A stretch of 64,000 nt of DNA from UBA5399 sp964464145 (GCA_964464145.1 CAYXFB010000005.1:1-64000), one strand, 5' to 3'. Counted from the first letter of the stretch, positions 50,228-59,648 are shown. Notes: a model not told the origin generated them from the letters alone. Numbers and translations are program-made.

Positions 50228-51313
50228 ATGAGAAAAGCTACAAGCTCGCCCTCAAAATACATTCAGGGCAAAAACGAACTGCAAAAGCTGTGCAAAACCA
50301 TAGCTCCGCTGGGCGCAAAAAGCGCGCTTATACTGGCCGATCCCTTCATACTGAATCATTACGGCGGGGAAATGGCCTCCGGCTTTGCCGAGCACCAAAT
50401 GCCCGTGACCATGGTGGAATTCGGCGGCGAATGCAGCAAGGCGGAGGTTGACCGCGTAACGCATATGCTCAAGGAAGCCGCCTGCGACGTTGTGCTGGGC
50501 GTGGGCGGCGGCAAGACGCTGGACACCGCCAAGGCCGTTTCGCACTACGCGCACCGCCCGGTGGTGATAGTGCCCACGGCTGCCTCCTCGGACGCGCCGT
50601 GCAGCGCACTTTCCGTGCTCTACCACGGCGACGGCACCTTCGACCGTTATCTTCCGCTAAAGCGCAACCCGGACATGGTTATAGTGGATACTATCGTCGT
50701 GGCGAACGCTCCCGCGCGACTTTTTGCGGCCGGTATGGGCGACGCGCTGGCCACATTTTACGAGGCGCGTTCCTGCTATGCCTCCCGCGCAGCCACTATG
50801 GCGGGCGGCGCCTGCTCTGCCTCGGCGCTGGCTCTGGCGCGCGCCTGCCGCGATACACTCTTCGCGGACGGCTATAAGGCGCTCCTCTCGGTAGAGCAAA
50901 ACGTTGTGACGCCCGCCGTTGAAAACATTATAGAGGCCAATATATACATGAGCGGTATAGGCTTTGAAAGCGGCGGACTGGCTGCGGCGCACGCCCTTCA
51001 CGACGGGCTTACAATACTGGAAGAAACGCACGCCATGCTGCACGGCGAAAAGGTTGCCTTCGGCACGCTGGTGCATCTGGCGCTTGAAAACGCGCCGGAG
51101 GAGGAGATCGCCCATACCTTGGCCTTTTGCCACCGCACAAATCTGCCCACCAGCCTCGCCATGCTGGGCGTGGAAAACCCCACGAGGGAGCAGCTCATGG
51201 CCGTTGCCGAATCCAGCTGCGAGAAGGGCAAGCCCATGCACAACATGCCCTTCCGCGTAACGCCGGAGGACGTATACGCCGCGATAATATTGGCGGACAA
51301 GATAGGCAGATAA
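50228..51313 (+). CDS. gldA: Glycerol dehydrogenase
   Basis: A 361-residue member of the iron-type alcohol dehydrogenase superfamily. NAD is bound by VLGVGGGKTLDTAKAVSHY and the zinc ligands sit in AGMGDALATFYEAR, AHALHDGLT and MLHGEKVAFG, as in Bacillus GldA. It oxidises glycerol to dihydroxyacetone with NAD. GGAGG is seven bases before ATG 50228. It is co-oriented with the sortase, so they may share a transcript, though the functions are unrelated. No dihydroxyacetone kinase is in the window. Terminator at 51348. Confidence 0.94.
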   Translation: MRKATSSPSKYIQGKNELQKLCKTIAPLGAKSALILADPFILNHYGGEMASGFAEHQMPVTMVEFGGECSKAEVDRVTHMLKEAACDVVLGVGGGKTLDTAKAVSHYAHRPVVIVPTAASSDAPCSALSVLYHGDGTFDRYLPLKRNPDMVIVDTIVVANAPARLFAAGMGDALATFYEARSCYASRAATMAGGACSASALALARACRDTLFADGYKALLSVEQNVVTPAVENIIEANIYMSGIGFESGGLAAAHALHDGLTILEETHAMLHGEKVAFGTLVHLALENAPEEEIAHTLAFCHRTNLPTSLAMLGVENPTREQLMAVAESSCEKGKPMHNMPFRVTPEDVYAAIILADKIGR

Positions 51314-51342
51314 AAGAACGCAGGCCGCTATTTCGGAAAACG

Positions 51343-51377
51343 CAAAAAACGTCCGGCCGCCACCGGACGTTTTTTTA
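51343..51377. terminator. Bidirectional terminator
   Basis: AACGTCCGG (51348-51356) pairs with CCGGACGTT (51363-51371), A-run before and T-run after; shared by gldA and the convergent cupin gene. Confidence 0.92.
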
Positions 51378-51438
51378 TTGCGCCGTACTATACGGCAATG
51401 AGAGAGGAAAAAAGCCTTAATATTTTTGCCAAAGCGCG

Positions 51439-52665
51439 TTACTCCTGCACGTATTTCGCCGCGTCCGCGTTGCCCGCGTTGAAATGCTTCATCATTATGA
51501 GCGGAGTGAACTCGCTGAGGTTTTTTATGGTCACACCCTGCTTCGCCGCACTTTCTACCACGAAGCACTCGTCCGCCGTCATCTGGCCGTGGCGTATTAT
51601 GGAGGGCGTGTCTACCGCCAGACCGTTCACCGTTCCCGTGCCCTGCGTCATTATAAATCCGTAGGCCGCCGCGTCCTTTATGGTCACGCTGGCTCCCGGC
51701 TGCACCACCAGGCGCTTGGCCGAAAAATCGGCGCTGCCGTAGGATATCCATTCCTCATAGTAGCCGTCGCGTTCCATTTCGGCAATATCCTTAACCGGTA
51801 TGGGCTCATGATAATATTTCGCGTGGAAATCCGGATCGAGGTTCTTTTCCCAGTCCATCATGCTCACGAGATAATCCACCGGATCGCCCTTGTAGCTCTC
51901 GGGTATGACGCTCTTGTTGTAGTTTTGATCTATAAAATAGTTGCGCTCCACCACGTTTTGGAAAAACACCGAAACGTCGCTTAAATACTGCGGCTCGTAG
52001 GTGCACACGCAGGCCGGCGCGTGCACTATGCCCGCGGGAAGGAACCAGCCCGTACCCAGCTTTATTTTGTATGCCTTGCTGAGCGTGAGTATTTGGTTAT
52101 CTGCCTTGTTATAGTTACGCAGACATTCGGCTATCTGCTCCTTATTGGTGCCCGGCACAAAGCCGAAGAAGGTATAGTCGCTGTCATACAGCACGTTGTT
52201 CATTTCCATGGGGAAATAGTATGACTCCGGCTTGCGGTTCATGCCTATGTTTTTGGCGTGCTCCTCAAGCGGGTGCATATGGTGGGGCAGTTTCGCGCCG
52301 TAATCGAAAAACTTGGAAAACATAACGTAACCGCCCAGCTTTTCCATTACCTCTTTGCCTAAAAGCTCGTCGCCCATCTGCTCTATGGCCTCGCGGAAGG
52401 ATATGCCCTCCGCGTCTTCCGCCGTCCAAAACCAGCTCATGGTATCGGCCGAAACGTCCTTCTTGCCCGTCTCCGCCACGCCCATGGAGCAGAACCAACG
52501 TTCCGCCACGCCGCCATTTTCCACGCCGTTGGGGTACATGTCGTCTGGGTGAAGCTTCAGCCTGCGTCCGGGCGGCAAAAACGTCCTGCATAGCCATGTG
52601 GGCTTCATGCGGGCTACACCGTTATATTTATCCAGCTCATTTTTTAGCGCCGAAAGTTTACTCAT
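51439..52665 (-). CDS. Cupin protein related to class I mannose-6-phosphate isomerase
   Basis: A 408-residue protein. Two histidines and a glutamate in LPHHMHPLEEHAKNIGMNRK resemble the metal site of cupin-fold sugar isomerases, and GTGWFLPAGIVHAPACVCTY is a second metal-side block. The C-terminal 110 residues are a further beta domain (LVVQPGASVTIKDAAAYGFI). No family member I know has a proven reaction; it may isomerise or epimerise a sugar or sugar phosphate. It begins 11 bases after the isomerase-like gene and is the last gene of the sugar operon. Confidence 0.75.
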   Translation of the reverse strand: MSKLSALKNELDKYNGVARMKPTWLCRTFLPPGRRLKLHPDDMYPNGVENGGVAERWFCSMGVAETGKKDVSADTMSWFWTAEDAEGISFREAIEQMGDELLGKEVMEKLGGYVMFSKFFDYGAKLPHHMHPLEEHAKNIGMNRKPESYYFPMEMNNVLYDSDYTFFGFVPGTNKEQIAECLRNYNKADNQILTLSKAYKIKLGTGWFLPAGIVHAPACVCTYEPQYLSDVSVFFQNVVERNYFIDQNYNKSVIPESYKGDPVDYLVSMMDWEKNLDPDFHAKYYHEPIPVKDIAEMERDGYYEEWISYGSADFSAKRLVVQPGASVTIKDAAAYGFIMTQGTGTVNGLAVDTPSIIRHGQMTADECFVVESAAKQGVTIKNLSEFTPLIMMKHFNAGNADAAKYVQE

Positions 52666-52676
52666 TATTTTTCACC

Positions 52677-54074
52677 TCAAACTTCCACATATTCTATGTC
52701 CAGTATGTCACACAAAAATTCCAGCTTGCGCATATGATCCCCCAGCCACAGCACCTGATGATGTGTGCCGCCCGCTCTGAGCCATTCGTCCATAGAGGCG
52801 CGTATGCCCGTATCCGGCTTGAAGAATGTATAGTTCATGGGTATTCCGGGTATCTCGCCCGTGTCCAGCACCTCACCGCGCATTACCACGAGGCGGTAAT
52901 AATCGCCCGCTACGGGCACCAGCGTGGCCGCCGTTGCGATCCCCGGCTGTGCGCTATAAACCAGCGTGGGCGGGTTGTCCCTATCGCCTATGTCAAGCGG
53001 GCGGTCTATGAGCTTTATTGGCCGGTCCTTCCTCGCAACCTTCCAGTTGCCCTCGCCCATGTGGCTGAACATGCAGGCGTCGCGCCCGAAGTCCAGCGAA
53101 TACATCTCGGTGAAATGCGGATCGCCTATCAAAAGATGTCCCATAGCCATGAGCGCCATTATGTGCACATCGCCCTCGGCCGAATAGCCGTAGCCCTTGG
53201 CCATGAGGTTGCTCGCGCCCAGTATGGGCAGCTGGTCTATGCGTCCGTCCTCGCCAAACACGGTAAAGTTGGCGGAAAAGCCGTCGTAACCGTTCTCTAT
53301 CATAAATTTCTCGAAGGCCAGCTGCAGCTTTGCCGCGTAACGGTGGCTGGCTTCGGGAAGATTAGGCTGCACCTCAAAGTTTTTACTGTCCTCCGCTATC
53401 TGCGCGTCTATTTCGGACTCTGTAATCGTTCCCATTTGCTTCACAATTAGGCCTATGCCCTCGTGCAGCACTTCTATGCCCAGCTTGCGGAAGTAGGCTA
53501 CCTCATCTCCCATTATGTCGCCCATGTTCTGCATTTTCTGCATAACGGCAAGGCGCACCTTGGTGAGCTTGTTGGCCGTGTTGGCCGCCTGCGCCCAGTC
53601 CTCCACAAAGCTTTTGAAGGCCTCGCTCTGCCAATCCTCCGTTATTATGGCAGGCTCCACGCCCAGACGCATCAGCATGTTTGATGTATCCTGTATGCCG
53701 TGTATGCCCTGATTTGTTGTGAGCAGGCTCCAATCCCAATTGTCTGTAACATTTGGCAGCGGCTGTATGTTGGCTATCATAACGGGCAGGTGGTTCTTTT
53801 TGAAGGCCTGCACAATGCGCATACCGGGCGAATAAAGCGCGTTCACCACCATTATGCCGTCCAGCTCCTTGTCGTTGAAGCTTTTCACTATGCGCTCAGT
53901 GTCCCAGCGCTCCTTTGATATACCGGGGAAGTCTATTTCCACAACGTCACTAAGTTTTGCTATTACGTCACGCAGAAATTTTTCCTGATTTGCGGGTATC
54001 TCCGGCTGAGATTTGTCGTACAGGCCGTGCATAAGCGCCAGCAGCCCTATTTTCGGTTTTGTTTTTGTAAGCAT
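52677..54074 (-). CDS. L-fucose/L-arabinose isomerase family protein
   Basis: A 465-residue cytoplasmic enzyme. The N-terminus IGLLALMHGLYDKSQPEIPA, then DGIMVVNALYSPGMRIVQAF, and a C-terminal AGGTHHQVLWLGDHMRKLEF match the isomerase superfamily that interconverts aldoses and ketoses using a divalent metal; Glu and His ligands are in NFTVFGEDGRIDQLP and HFTEMYSLDFGRD. It could act on arabinose, fucose or a rarer sugar. ATG 54074 is chosen because GGAGGG is seven bases upstream. A strong hairpin without T-run (54158-54188) separates it from the permease gene. Confidence 0.87.
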   Translation of the reverse strand: MLTKTKPKIGLLALMHGLYDKSQPEIPANQEKFLRDVIAKLSDVVEIDFPGISKERWDTERIVKSFNDKELDGIMVVNALYSPGMRIVQAFKKNHLPVMIANIQPLPNVTDNWDWSLLTTNQGIHGIQDTSNMLMRLGVEPAIITEDWQSEAFKSFVEDWAQAANTANKLTKVRLAVMQKMQNMGDIMGDEVAYFRKLGIEVLHEGIGLIVKQMGTITESEIDAQIAEDSKNFEVQPNLPEASHRYAAKLQLAFEKFMIENGYDGFSANFTVFGEDGRIDQLPILGASNLMAKGYGYSAEGDVHIMALMAMGHLLIGDPHFTEMYSLDFGRDACMFSHMGEGNWKVARKDRPIKLIDRPLDIGDRDNPPTLVYSAQPGIATAATLVPVAGDYYRLVVMRGEVLDTGEIPGIPMNYTFFKPDTGIRASMDEWLRAGGTHHQVLWLGDHMRKLEFLCDILDIEYVEV

Positions 54075-54157
54075 ATTCAATCCCTCCATTGCTTTTGTTT
54101 TTTATATTTTTCATCCCGACGCCCAAAAACGTCGGCAAACGTTTTTTAAATTTGAGC

Positions 54158-54188
54158 GTATCCGCCGCTTTTTTCAAACGGCGGATAC
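54158..54188 (-). promoter_or_regulatory. Intercistronic hairpin between permease and isomerase genes
   Basis: GTATCCGCCG (54158-54167) pairs with CGGCGGATAC (54179-54188). On the transcribed minus strand there is no T-run after it, so it probably marks mRNA processing or stability within the operon. Confidence 0.6.
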
Positions 54189-54206
54189 ACGCTTTTTTTG
54201 TACATA

Positions 54207-55190
54207 TTATTTACGCTTCATGTGTGAGATAGCGTCTATGGATACGGCCAACAGCAGTATGAGGCCGCTTATCAATTGCTGATAGTACACCGAAACCTTC
54301 CACAGCACGAGGCCGTTTGAGAGAAAGCTCATGAGAACAGTACCAAGCACAGCGCCCAGCACCCTGCCCTCGCCGCCCGTAAGGGATGCGCCGCCAATTA
54401 CGCAGGAGGCTATAACGTTCATTTCGTCGCCATTGCCCGCAACCGCCGCCGCCGTGTTGAAACGGGATAGGTACAGTATGCCCGCAAGGCCGCACAAAAA
54501 GCTGCTGAGCGTGTAAGTGGCAAGCTTCACCTTATCCGTATTTATTCCCGACAGCTTTGCCGCCGTCTCGTTTGAGCCGGTGTAGAAAACCTTTCGCACC
54601 GCCACCGACCGCTTTAGCAGCACTTCGGCTATTATGGCGATTATTATGAATATTATGAAGAACATCGGTATAAAGCCTATAACGCCGGAGCCAAGGAAAC
54701 GGAAAACCTCATCCGTATTTGTGGGCGTCAGGTTTGAGCCCTTGGATATAACGTAGCACAGGCCGCGCGCCACGTTCAGCATACCTATGGTGGCTATCAT
54801 GGGCGCCAGCTTTATCTTGGCCACGAACAGTCCGTTCACCGCGCCCAGCCCGGCCGCGAACGCCAGCGCTATCACCATGGCGAACCATACGTTTAAATTA
54901 TAATACTTTGTGAGCGCGGCCACCGTCATTGCGGCAAGGCCGTATATCGCGCCCACCGAAAGGTCTATGCCGCCCGTTATGAGCACAAAGGTCATGGCTA
55001 TGGCCATTATGCCCGTGCCCGCCAGGCTTATGAAAGTGGCCTGTATGTTTTGCGGCGTGAAAAAATTACCGTTTGTGGTAACGCCCAGCACTATGGCCAG
55101 CACCACCACTATCACAGCCACCGTGGCTTCCCGGCTGGCAAATAATTTTTTTATTCCACCCTGTTTGTTTAGAGTAACTTCTTTTTGCAT
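54207..55190 (-). CDS. Sugar ABC transporter permease (RbsC family)
   Basis: A 327-residue membrane protein with about 8 to 10 hydrophobic segments; conserved RbsC blocks are ITGGIDLSVGAIYGLAAMTV, GLGAVNGLFVAKIKLAPMIA and SCVIGGASLTGGEGRVLGAV. It forms the channel of a CUT2 sugar importer with RbsA- and RbsB-type partners next to it. ATG 55190 has GGGAGG ten bases upstream; the ATPase gene ends just before, so the two are coupled. Substrate is set by the binding protein. Confidence 0.95.
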   Translation of the reverse strand: MQKEVTLNKQGGIKKLFASREATVAVIVVVLAIVLGVTTNGNFFTPQNIQATFISLAGTGIMAIAMTFVLITGGIDLSVGAIYGLAAMTVAALTKYYNLNVWFAMVIALAFAAGLGAVNGLFVAKIKLAPMIATIGMLNVARGLCYVISKGSNLTPTNTDEVFRFLGSGVIGFIPMFFIIFIIIAIIAEVLLKRSVAVRKVFYTGSNETAAKLSGINTDKVKLATYTLSSFLCGLAGILYLSRFNTAAAVAGNGDEMNVIASCVIGGASLTGGEGRVLGAVLGTVLMSFLSNGLVLWKVSVYYQQLISGLILLLAVSIDAISHMKRK

Positions 55191-55206
55191 ATCAGTTCGT
55201 CCTCCC

Positions 55207-56721
55207 TTAACTAGCCTGTCCGCTCGCGGTTTTTTGACCGGATGCAAAAACTATTATGTTTTCCTCACAGATCTCATGGCCCTGCACCTCGCCGCAAACC
55301 TTGCCTTCGTGCATCACTATAACCCTGTCTGAAAGGCCTATGACCTCAGGCAGCTCAGACGATATGACTACGATACATACGCCCTCCTCGCACAGCTTCC
55401 GCAGCAGCTTGTGTATCTCGGATTTCGCGCCCACGTCTATACCCCTTGTGGGCTCGTCCAATATGAGCAGCCGCGGATTTATGGCCAACCACTTGCCTAT
55501 CATCACCTTTTGCTGGTTGCCGCCCGAAAGATCGTTCACATTTTCGCCCAGCGATGAATATTTTACGGCCAGCATATCCACATATTTTTCGGCCAGTGCC
55601 CTCTCCTGCGTATTTTTTATGAACACGCCCTTTGAAACCTTATCCAGCGTGGCGGCGGAAACATTCTGCAATATGGAGCGGTGCAAAAACAGCCCCTGCG
55701 CCTTCCTGTCCTCCGTTATGTAGCCCACGCCCTGCTCTATCATCTGGCTGTAGCTTTTAACGTCCAGCTTTTTGCCCTCAAGGTATACCTCTCCACCCTG
55801 ATGCGGGTCTATTCCGCATACGGAACGCAGCACCTCGGAGCGTCCGGCTCCCACCAGCCCGTAAAAGCCCAGTATTTCGCCCTTTTTCACCTCAAAGCTC
55901 ACGTCTTCGAAAACTCCCTCTCTCGTGAAGTTCTTAATATCCATGAAAACGTCGCCTATGTTGGTAGACTTTGGCGGATACATATCCTTTATTTCGCGCC
56001 CCACCATCATTTGTACGATTTTTTCCGTAGTTATATCGTTTACGCTTACCTCATTCACCTTTTCGCCGTCGCGCAGCACCGTCATGGAATCACAAACCTC
56101 AAATATCTCCTCCAAACGGTGGCTGATATAGAGTATGCTTATACCCTGGCTTTTTATGTCCTTTATGATCTTGAACAAAAGCTGTGTTTCCTGCTCTGTG
56201 AGTGAGGAGGTCGGCTCGTCCAGTATGAGCAGCTTAACGTCTATGGCCAGCGCCTTAACTATTTCGACTATCTGCCGCTGTGCCACCGTGAGCGAGGAAA
56301 TTATGGCCGTGGGCCCAAAATCCGCGTTCAGCTTCTTTAGCTGCTCCTCCGCTTTTTTATTGAGCTGCTTCCAATTTATCAGCTTTCCGGACATCACGCT
56401 CATTGCGCCCATGTATATGTTTTCCGCCACGCTCAAATGCTGGCAGAGGTTTAGCTCCTGATGCACAAAGCCTATCCCCGCGTCCTGCGCCTCCTTCGTA
56501 TCGTGGAAATGCGCTTCCTTCCCAAGGAATTCTATTGTGCCGGACGTAGCGGTATACACACCGCCTATTATGTTCATAAGCGTGGATTTACCCGCGCCGT
56601 TCTCCCCCACCAAAGCGTGCGCCTCGCCCTTTCTAACCGAAATGCTAACGCCCTTCAAAGCCCGAGTTCCGGGGAATTGCTTAACTATATCCTTTGCGGA
56701 CAAAATTACTTCGTCAGTCAA
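55207..56721 (-). CDS. Sugar ABC transporter ATPase (RbsA/XylG family)
   Basis: A 504-residue protein with two fused ABC domains, the CUT2 hallmark. The first has Walker A VGENGAGKST, Walker B LLILDEPTSSL; the second has LSGGNQQKVMIGKWL and LLILDEPTRGIDVGAK, with a degenerate Walker A (GLVGAGRSE) as normal in RbsA. It powers sugar import. The start is TTG 56721 with GGAGGG seven bases upstream. Two hairpins lie between the binding protein gene and this one. Confidence 0.96.
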   Translation of the reverse strand: MTDEVILSAKDIVKQFPGTRALKGVSISVRKGEAHALVGENGAGKSTLMNIIGGVYTATSGTIEFLGKEAHFHDTKEAQDAGIGFVHQELNLCQHLSVAENIYMGAMSVMSGKLINWKQLNKKAEEQLKKLNADFGPTAIISSLTVAQRQIVEIVKALAIDVKLLILDEPTSSLTEQETQLLFKIIKDIKSQGISILYISHRLEEIFEVCDSMTVLRDGEKVNEVSVNDITTEKIVQMMVGREIKDMYPPKSTNIGDVFMDIKNFTREGVFEDVSFEVKKGEILGFYGLVGAGRSEVLRSVCGIDPHQGGEVYLEGKKLDVKSYSQMIEQGVGYITEDRKAQGLFLHRSILQNVSAATLDKVSKGVFIKNTQERALAEKYVDMLAVKYSSLGENVNDLSGGNQQKVMIGKWLAINPRLLILDEPTRGIDVGAKSEIHKLLRKLCEEGVCIVVISSELPEVIGLSDRVIVMHEGKVCGEVQGHEICEENIIVFASGQKTASGQAS

Positions 56722-56762
56722 TCTTTTGCCCTCCTTCCGGCATTTTTACAAATCGCAAGCCT

Positions 56763-56796
56763 TTGTACCGGGGGCTTTTTCTTCGCCCCGATACAA
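56763..56796 (-). promoter_or_regulatory. Intercistronic hairpin 1 downstream of the binding protein gene
   Basis: TTGTACCGGGGGC and GCCCCGATACAA pair around a pyrimidine loop. Such stems after an abundant binding-protein gene often stabilise its mRNA and lower expression of the downstream transporter genes. Confidence 0.6.
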
Positions 56797-56821
56797 TGCC
56801 TGCCAAAGTTTTTCAGCGCTC

Positions 56822-56849
56822 GGGCGGAGCCTTTTTAAAGTTTCCGCCC
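56822..56849 (-). promoter_or_regulatory. Intercistronic hairpin 2 downstream of the binding protein gene
   Basis: GGGCGGA (56822-56828) pairs with TCCGCCC (56843-56849); it lies 20 bases after the stop codon of the binding-protein gene, with no T-run of terminator length. Confidence 0.55.
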
Positions 56850-56870
56850 CACGCGCGTTCCGTTTAAAGA

Positions 56871-58067
56871 TTATACGTCCCAATCGCTCCAGTCCTCGGC
56901 AAACTCCGCAACCGTTTCGGGAGTAACAACCGTTATTCCTGTGTCCACGATGGGCGGAAGCGGGCTGGCGTTCTGCCAATCATTCGCGCCAACTATCAGG
57001 TTGTGCGTTACGGCAAATAGGAATTGGAATGCCCAGAAGCCCATAGATTCACGCCCCTGTATGAGCGTACCTGCCAGTGTACCGTCCGCCAGCAGCTCCA
57101 TCGTCGCGGGTTCCGTATCGAAGGCCAGCGCCTTCACCTGATCGCTTGTGATGCCCAGCTCCTTGAGCGCCGTGCCTACCGCCGCGCCCGCCGTAGCGTC
57201 CGAGGCAAACAGACCATTTATTTCGGGATTTGCGGTAAGCAGCGCCGAAACCTGCTGCGCGCCCGTCTCAGAGCTATACTCGCCGTTAACAGGGTCTATT
57301 ATTGAAATGTCGGGGTATTTTTCCGCTATTATGTCACGAACACCTCTCCACCTGTCCTCCAGGTTCTGCGCGCCGGGAACCAGCGTACCGCTTACAACAC
57401 CCTTGCCGCCTATGAATCCGGCAAGTGCGTCGCCCGCCGCGCGTCCGGCGTTGTAGTTATCAAGAGCGAGGAAGGAAAGCGTGTTGCTCTCTGTTGAGTT
57501 CGAGTCAAACGTCAATACCGGTATGCCGGCCGCCATAACGTTGTTGATGGGCTCTTTCAGCGCTTCGCTGTTAACCGCCGTTATAGCGATTCCGTTGGGT
57601 TTCGTTCCGGCCACCTGCTCAAGTATTCTGGCCTGATCGGTAGCATCCTGCTGGGGCGTACCTATGTATTCTGTGGTAGCGCCATACAGGTTCGCGGCGC
57701 GCTGGAAACCGCGATAGCAGCCCTTCCAGAAGTCAACGCCCGAAGCAAACGTGATCATGTAATAAACTTCGCCGGAGCCGTCCAGATTTGTGTCTGTAAC
57801 ATATCCGTTACCCGCAGGAATAACACCGCCGGACTGAGTTACGGGTCCGCCTGACTCGCTGGCCGCCGGAGCCGCAGAAGCGGGAGCTTCGGATGCGGGC
57901 GCGGCCGACTCGGGCGCCTGAGACGCTGCCGCTGCGGGCGCTTCGGATGCGGGCGCGGCTGCCGCCGGTGCCTGAGAGGCGTTCGCCGCAGGGTCTAAGC
58001 TGCCGCAAGCCACCAGGGATACACACAAAACCAGAGCAAGAACAACTAACAGAACTCTCTTCTTCAT
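56871..58067 (-). CDS. Sugar ABC transporter substrate-binding lipoprotein (RbsB family)
   Basis: A 398-residue lipoprotein. The signal peptide ends at a lipobox with Cys21 (VSLVACGS). Residues 25-75 are an Ala/Pro/Ser/Glu-rich spacer. The rest is a periplasmic-binding fold (ITFASGVDFWKGCYRGFQRA, NGIAITAVNSEALKEPINNV, GLFASDATAGAAVGTALKEL). It captures the sugar at the cell surface and hands it to the permease. ATG 58067 has AGGAGG ten bases upstream. A LacI-type operator lies 140 bases upstream. Confidence 0.95.
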   Translation of the reverse strand: MKKRVLLVVLALVLCVSLVACGSLDPAANASQAPAAAAPASEAPAAAASQAPESAAPASEAPASAAPAASESGGPVTQSGGVIPAGNGYVTDTNLDGSGEVYYMITFASGVDFWKGCYRGFQRAANLYGATTEYIGTPQQDATDQARILEQVAGTKPNGIAITAVNSEALKEPINNVMAAGIPVLTFDSNSTESNTLSFLALDNYNAGRAAGDALAGFIGGKGVVSGTLVPGAQNLEDRWRGVRDIIAEKYPDISIIDPVNGEYSSETGAQQVSALLTANPEINGLFASDATAGAAVGTALKELGITSDQVKALAFDTEPATMELLADGTLAGTLIQGRESMGFWAFQFLFAVTHNLIVGANDWQNASPLPPIVDTGITVVTPETVAEFAEDWSDWDV

Positions 58068-58203
58068 TACATCATTTCCTCCTAAAATAAGTATATTTAT
58101 CATTGCCAAAGGTTCTTTTTCCATTTGGCAAACTTATTACCACGAAAAATTTATATGTTATCTCAAGCTGTATCTAGCAGGGTAAAAAACGCTCTACAAC
58201 GCT

Positions 58204-58221
58204 TGCGTTCGCGTGAACGCA
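58204..58221. promoter_or_regulatory. LacI-type operator 1, upstream of the binding-protein gene
   Basis: TGCGTTCGCGTGAACGCA: arms TGCGTTC and GAACGCA are perfect inverted repeats around GCGT. The site at 59433 is nearly identical. It is about 135 bases upstream of the ABC operon start and just downstream of the regulator gene. Confidence 0.75.
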
Positions 58222-58271
58222 CAATGTATATAAAATCACCGTTCGATATGAACCGGTAAAGATTTTTTGTA

Positions 58272-59342
58272 TTAAAATGTGTACAATGGGTAGACACCCA
58301 TCTTGGACTTTTCTTTTAGCAATATGTCGAGTCTTGTGTACATATACTCTTCTAGATTTTTTCCGGGATTTCCGTTGCTTAAAATGTGTTGCGCAAGTAT
58401 CCTCAATGAGTAATAGCCCTGCGCGTAGGGATCCTGATATATTGTTGCGTGTATGACATTGTCACGCGTGAGCCGCTCTATCTGTTCGTTTGTATCAAAG
58501 CCTATGAGCTTTATTTTTCCCGCCATGCCGCTATCTATAATGGCCTGCGCCACGGGCTCCAGGCCTGTGGTGGTAGTTAGAAAGATGCCTTTTAGGTCCT
58601 TGCGCTCTTCTATGAGCCTCTTGGCGATCTGGTAGGCCTCCGCCTCGTTTTCCGAATACTCGAAAATATCCATCATGTCTATTTTAGGGTTGCGCTCTAT
58701 AACGCTTGTGAAGCCCGCTATTCTGCCTCTCAGGCCGGAAGCCGCCAAAGAACCGGACAGCACCGCCACGCTTCCCTCGCCGCCTATAAATTCCACCATG
58801 AGGCCGGCCGCCACCCTGCCCGCACGAACGGAGTCCTCGCCCACAAAGCAAAGCCTATTGCTCTGCGGCGCGTCATTGTTCAGCGTGACCACCGGTATGC
58901 CCCTCTCAACCGCCATATCTATTTGCGGCCCTAGCAGAGCCGGGTTTGCGGGTATCACGAGTATGCCGCCAAAGCTTTTGTTTATTATGTTTTCAAAGAT
59001 TTCCGCCTGAGCGAATTCGTCGTTTACGGCGTTTGTGTGGTAATACCTCACGGATACGCCGTAATCCCGCAGCCTTTCCTCCGCGTCCCGCACGCCTTCT
59101 TCTATCTTGCCGAAAAAATATTCGGGCACGGTGGGCAGTATCGCTGCGATAGTGGTCTCCTTACGCATCACAAGTGATTGGGCGAGCCTGTTGGGCTTGT
59201 AGCCCAGCTCCTCGGCAACCTTGAGCACCTTTTTTCGGGTCTCTTCGCTTATACGCCCCTTATCGTTCAGGGCTCTATATACAGTTCCTCTGGATATCCC
59301 CAGACGATCGGCAATATCTTGTGACGTGTAGCGCTTTCTCAT
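58272..59342 (-). CDS. LacI family transcriptional regulator
   Basis: A 356-residue regulator. The helix-turn-helix and hinge are at the N-terminus (YTSQDIADRLGISRGTVYRA, then LGYKPNRLAQSLVMRKETTI). The rest is a sugar-binding fold like RbsB (GGILVIPANPALLGPQIDMA; LIGFDTNEQIERLTRD). It probably represses the ABC-isomerase operon downstream until the sugar is bound. Two matching operators lie on either side of it (58204 and 59433), so it likely regulates itself as well. Confidence 0.95.
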   Translation of the reverse strand: MRKRYTSQDIADRLGISRGTVYRALNDKGRISEETRKKVLKVAEELGYKPNRLAQSLVMRKETTIAAILPTVPEYFFGKIEEGVRDAEERLRDYGVSVRYYHTNAVNDEFAQAEIFENIINKSFGGILVIPANPALLGPQIDMAVERGIPVVTLNNDAPQSNRLCFVGEDSVRAGRVAAGLMVEFIGGEGSVAVLSGSLAASGLRGRIAGFTSVIERNPKIDMMDIFEYSENEAEAYQIAKRLIEERKDLKGIFLTTTTGLEPVAQAIIDSGMAGKIKLIGFDTNEQIERLTRDNVIHATIYQDPYAQGYYSLRILAQHILSNGNPGKNLEEYMYTRLDILLKEKSKMGVYPLYTF

Positions 59343-59432
59343 TGTACAGACAGGCTCTTTTCCGCAGATTTATTGTTTTTTTATATATCCATGCGTTTCG
59401 TATAACCAGTATTTTCAGCTGTTTGTAGTTTT

Positions 59433-59450
59433 TGCGTTCTCGTGCACGCA
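59433..59450. promoter_or_regulatory. LacI-type operator 2, upstream of the regulator gene
   Basis: TGCGTTCTCGTGCACGCA matches operator 1 at 16 of 18 bases. It lies 91 bases upstream of the regulator start, in the 306-bp gap before the first kinase gene, which shows no other clear feature. Adjacent GTGCAC repeats may extend the site. Confidence 0.7.
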
Positions 59451-59648
59451 CGTTGTGCACCATTAAATGATATGCTGATTATATCGCCTGTTCTCCACTA
59501 TGTCAATCTTTAATTTTCAAGTTAGTGCTACGCTTTTCAAATATCACCCTCCTTCCTTTACGCACGGGCAGACCCGCCTTTGTGGCGGTATAAAATCAGC
59601 GATCCTCCCGGTTTGTTCACGCCGATCCCCCGCCCGCCGCGCGTTTTT

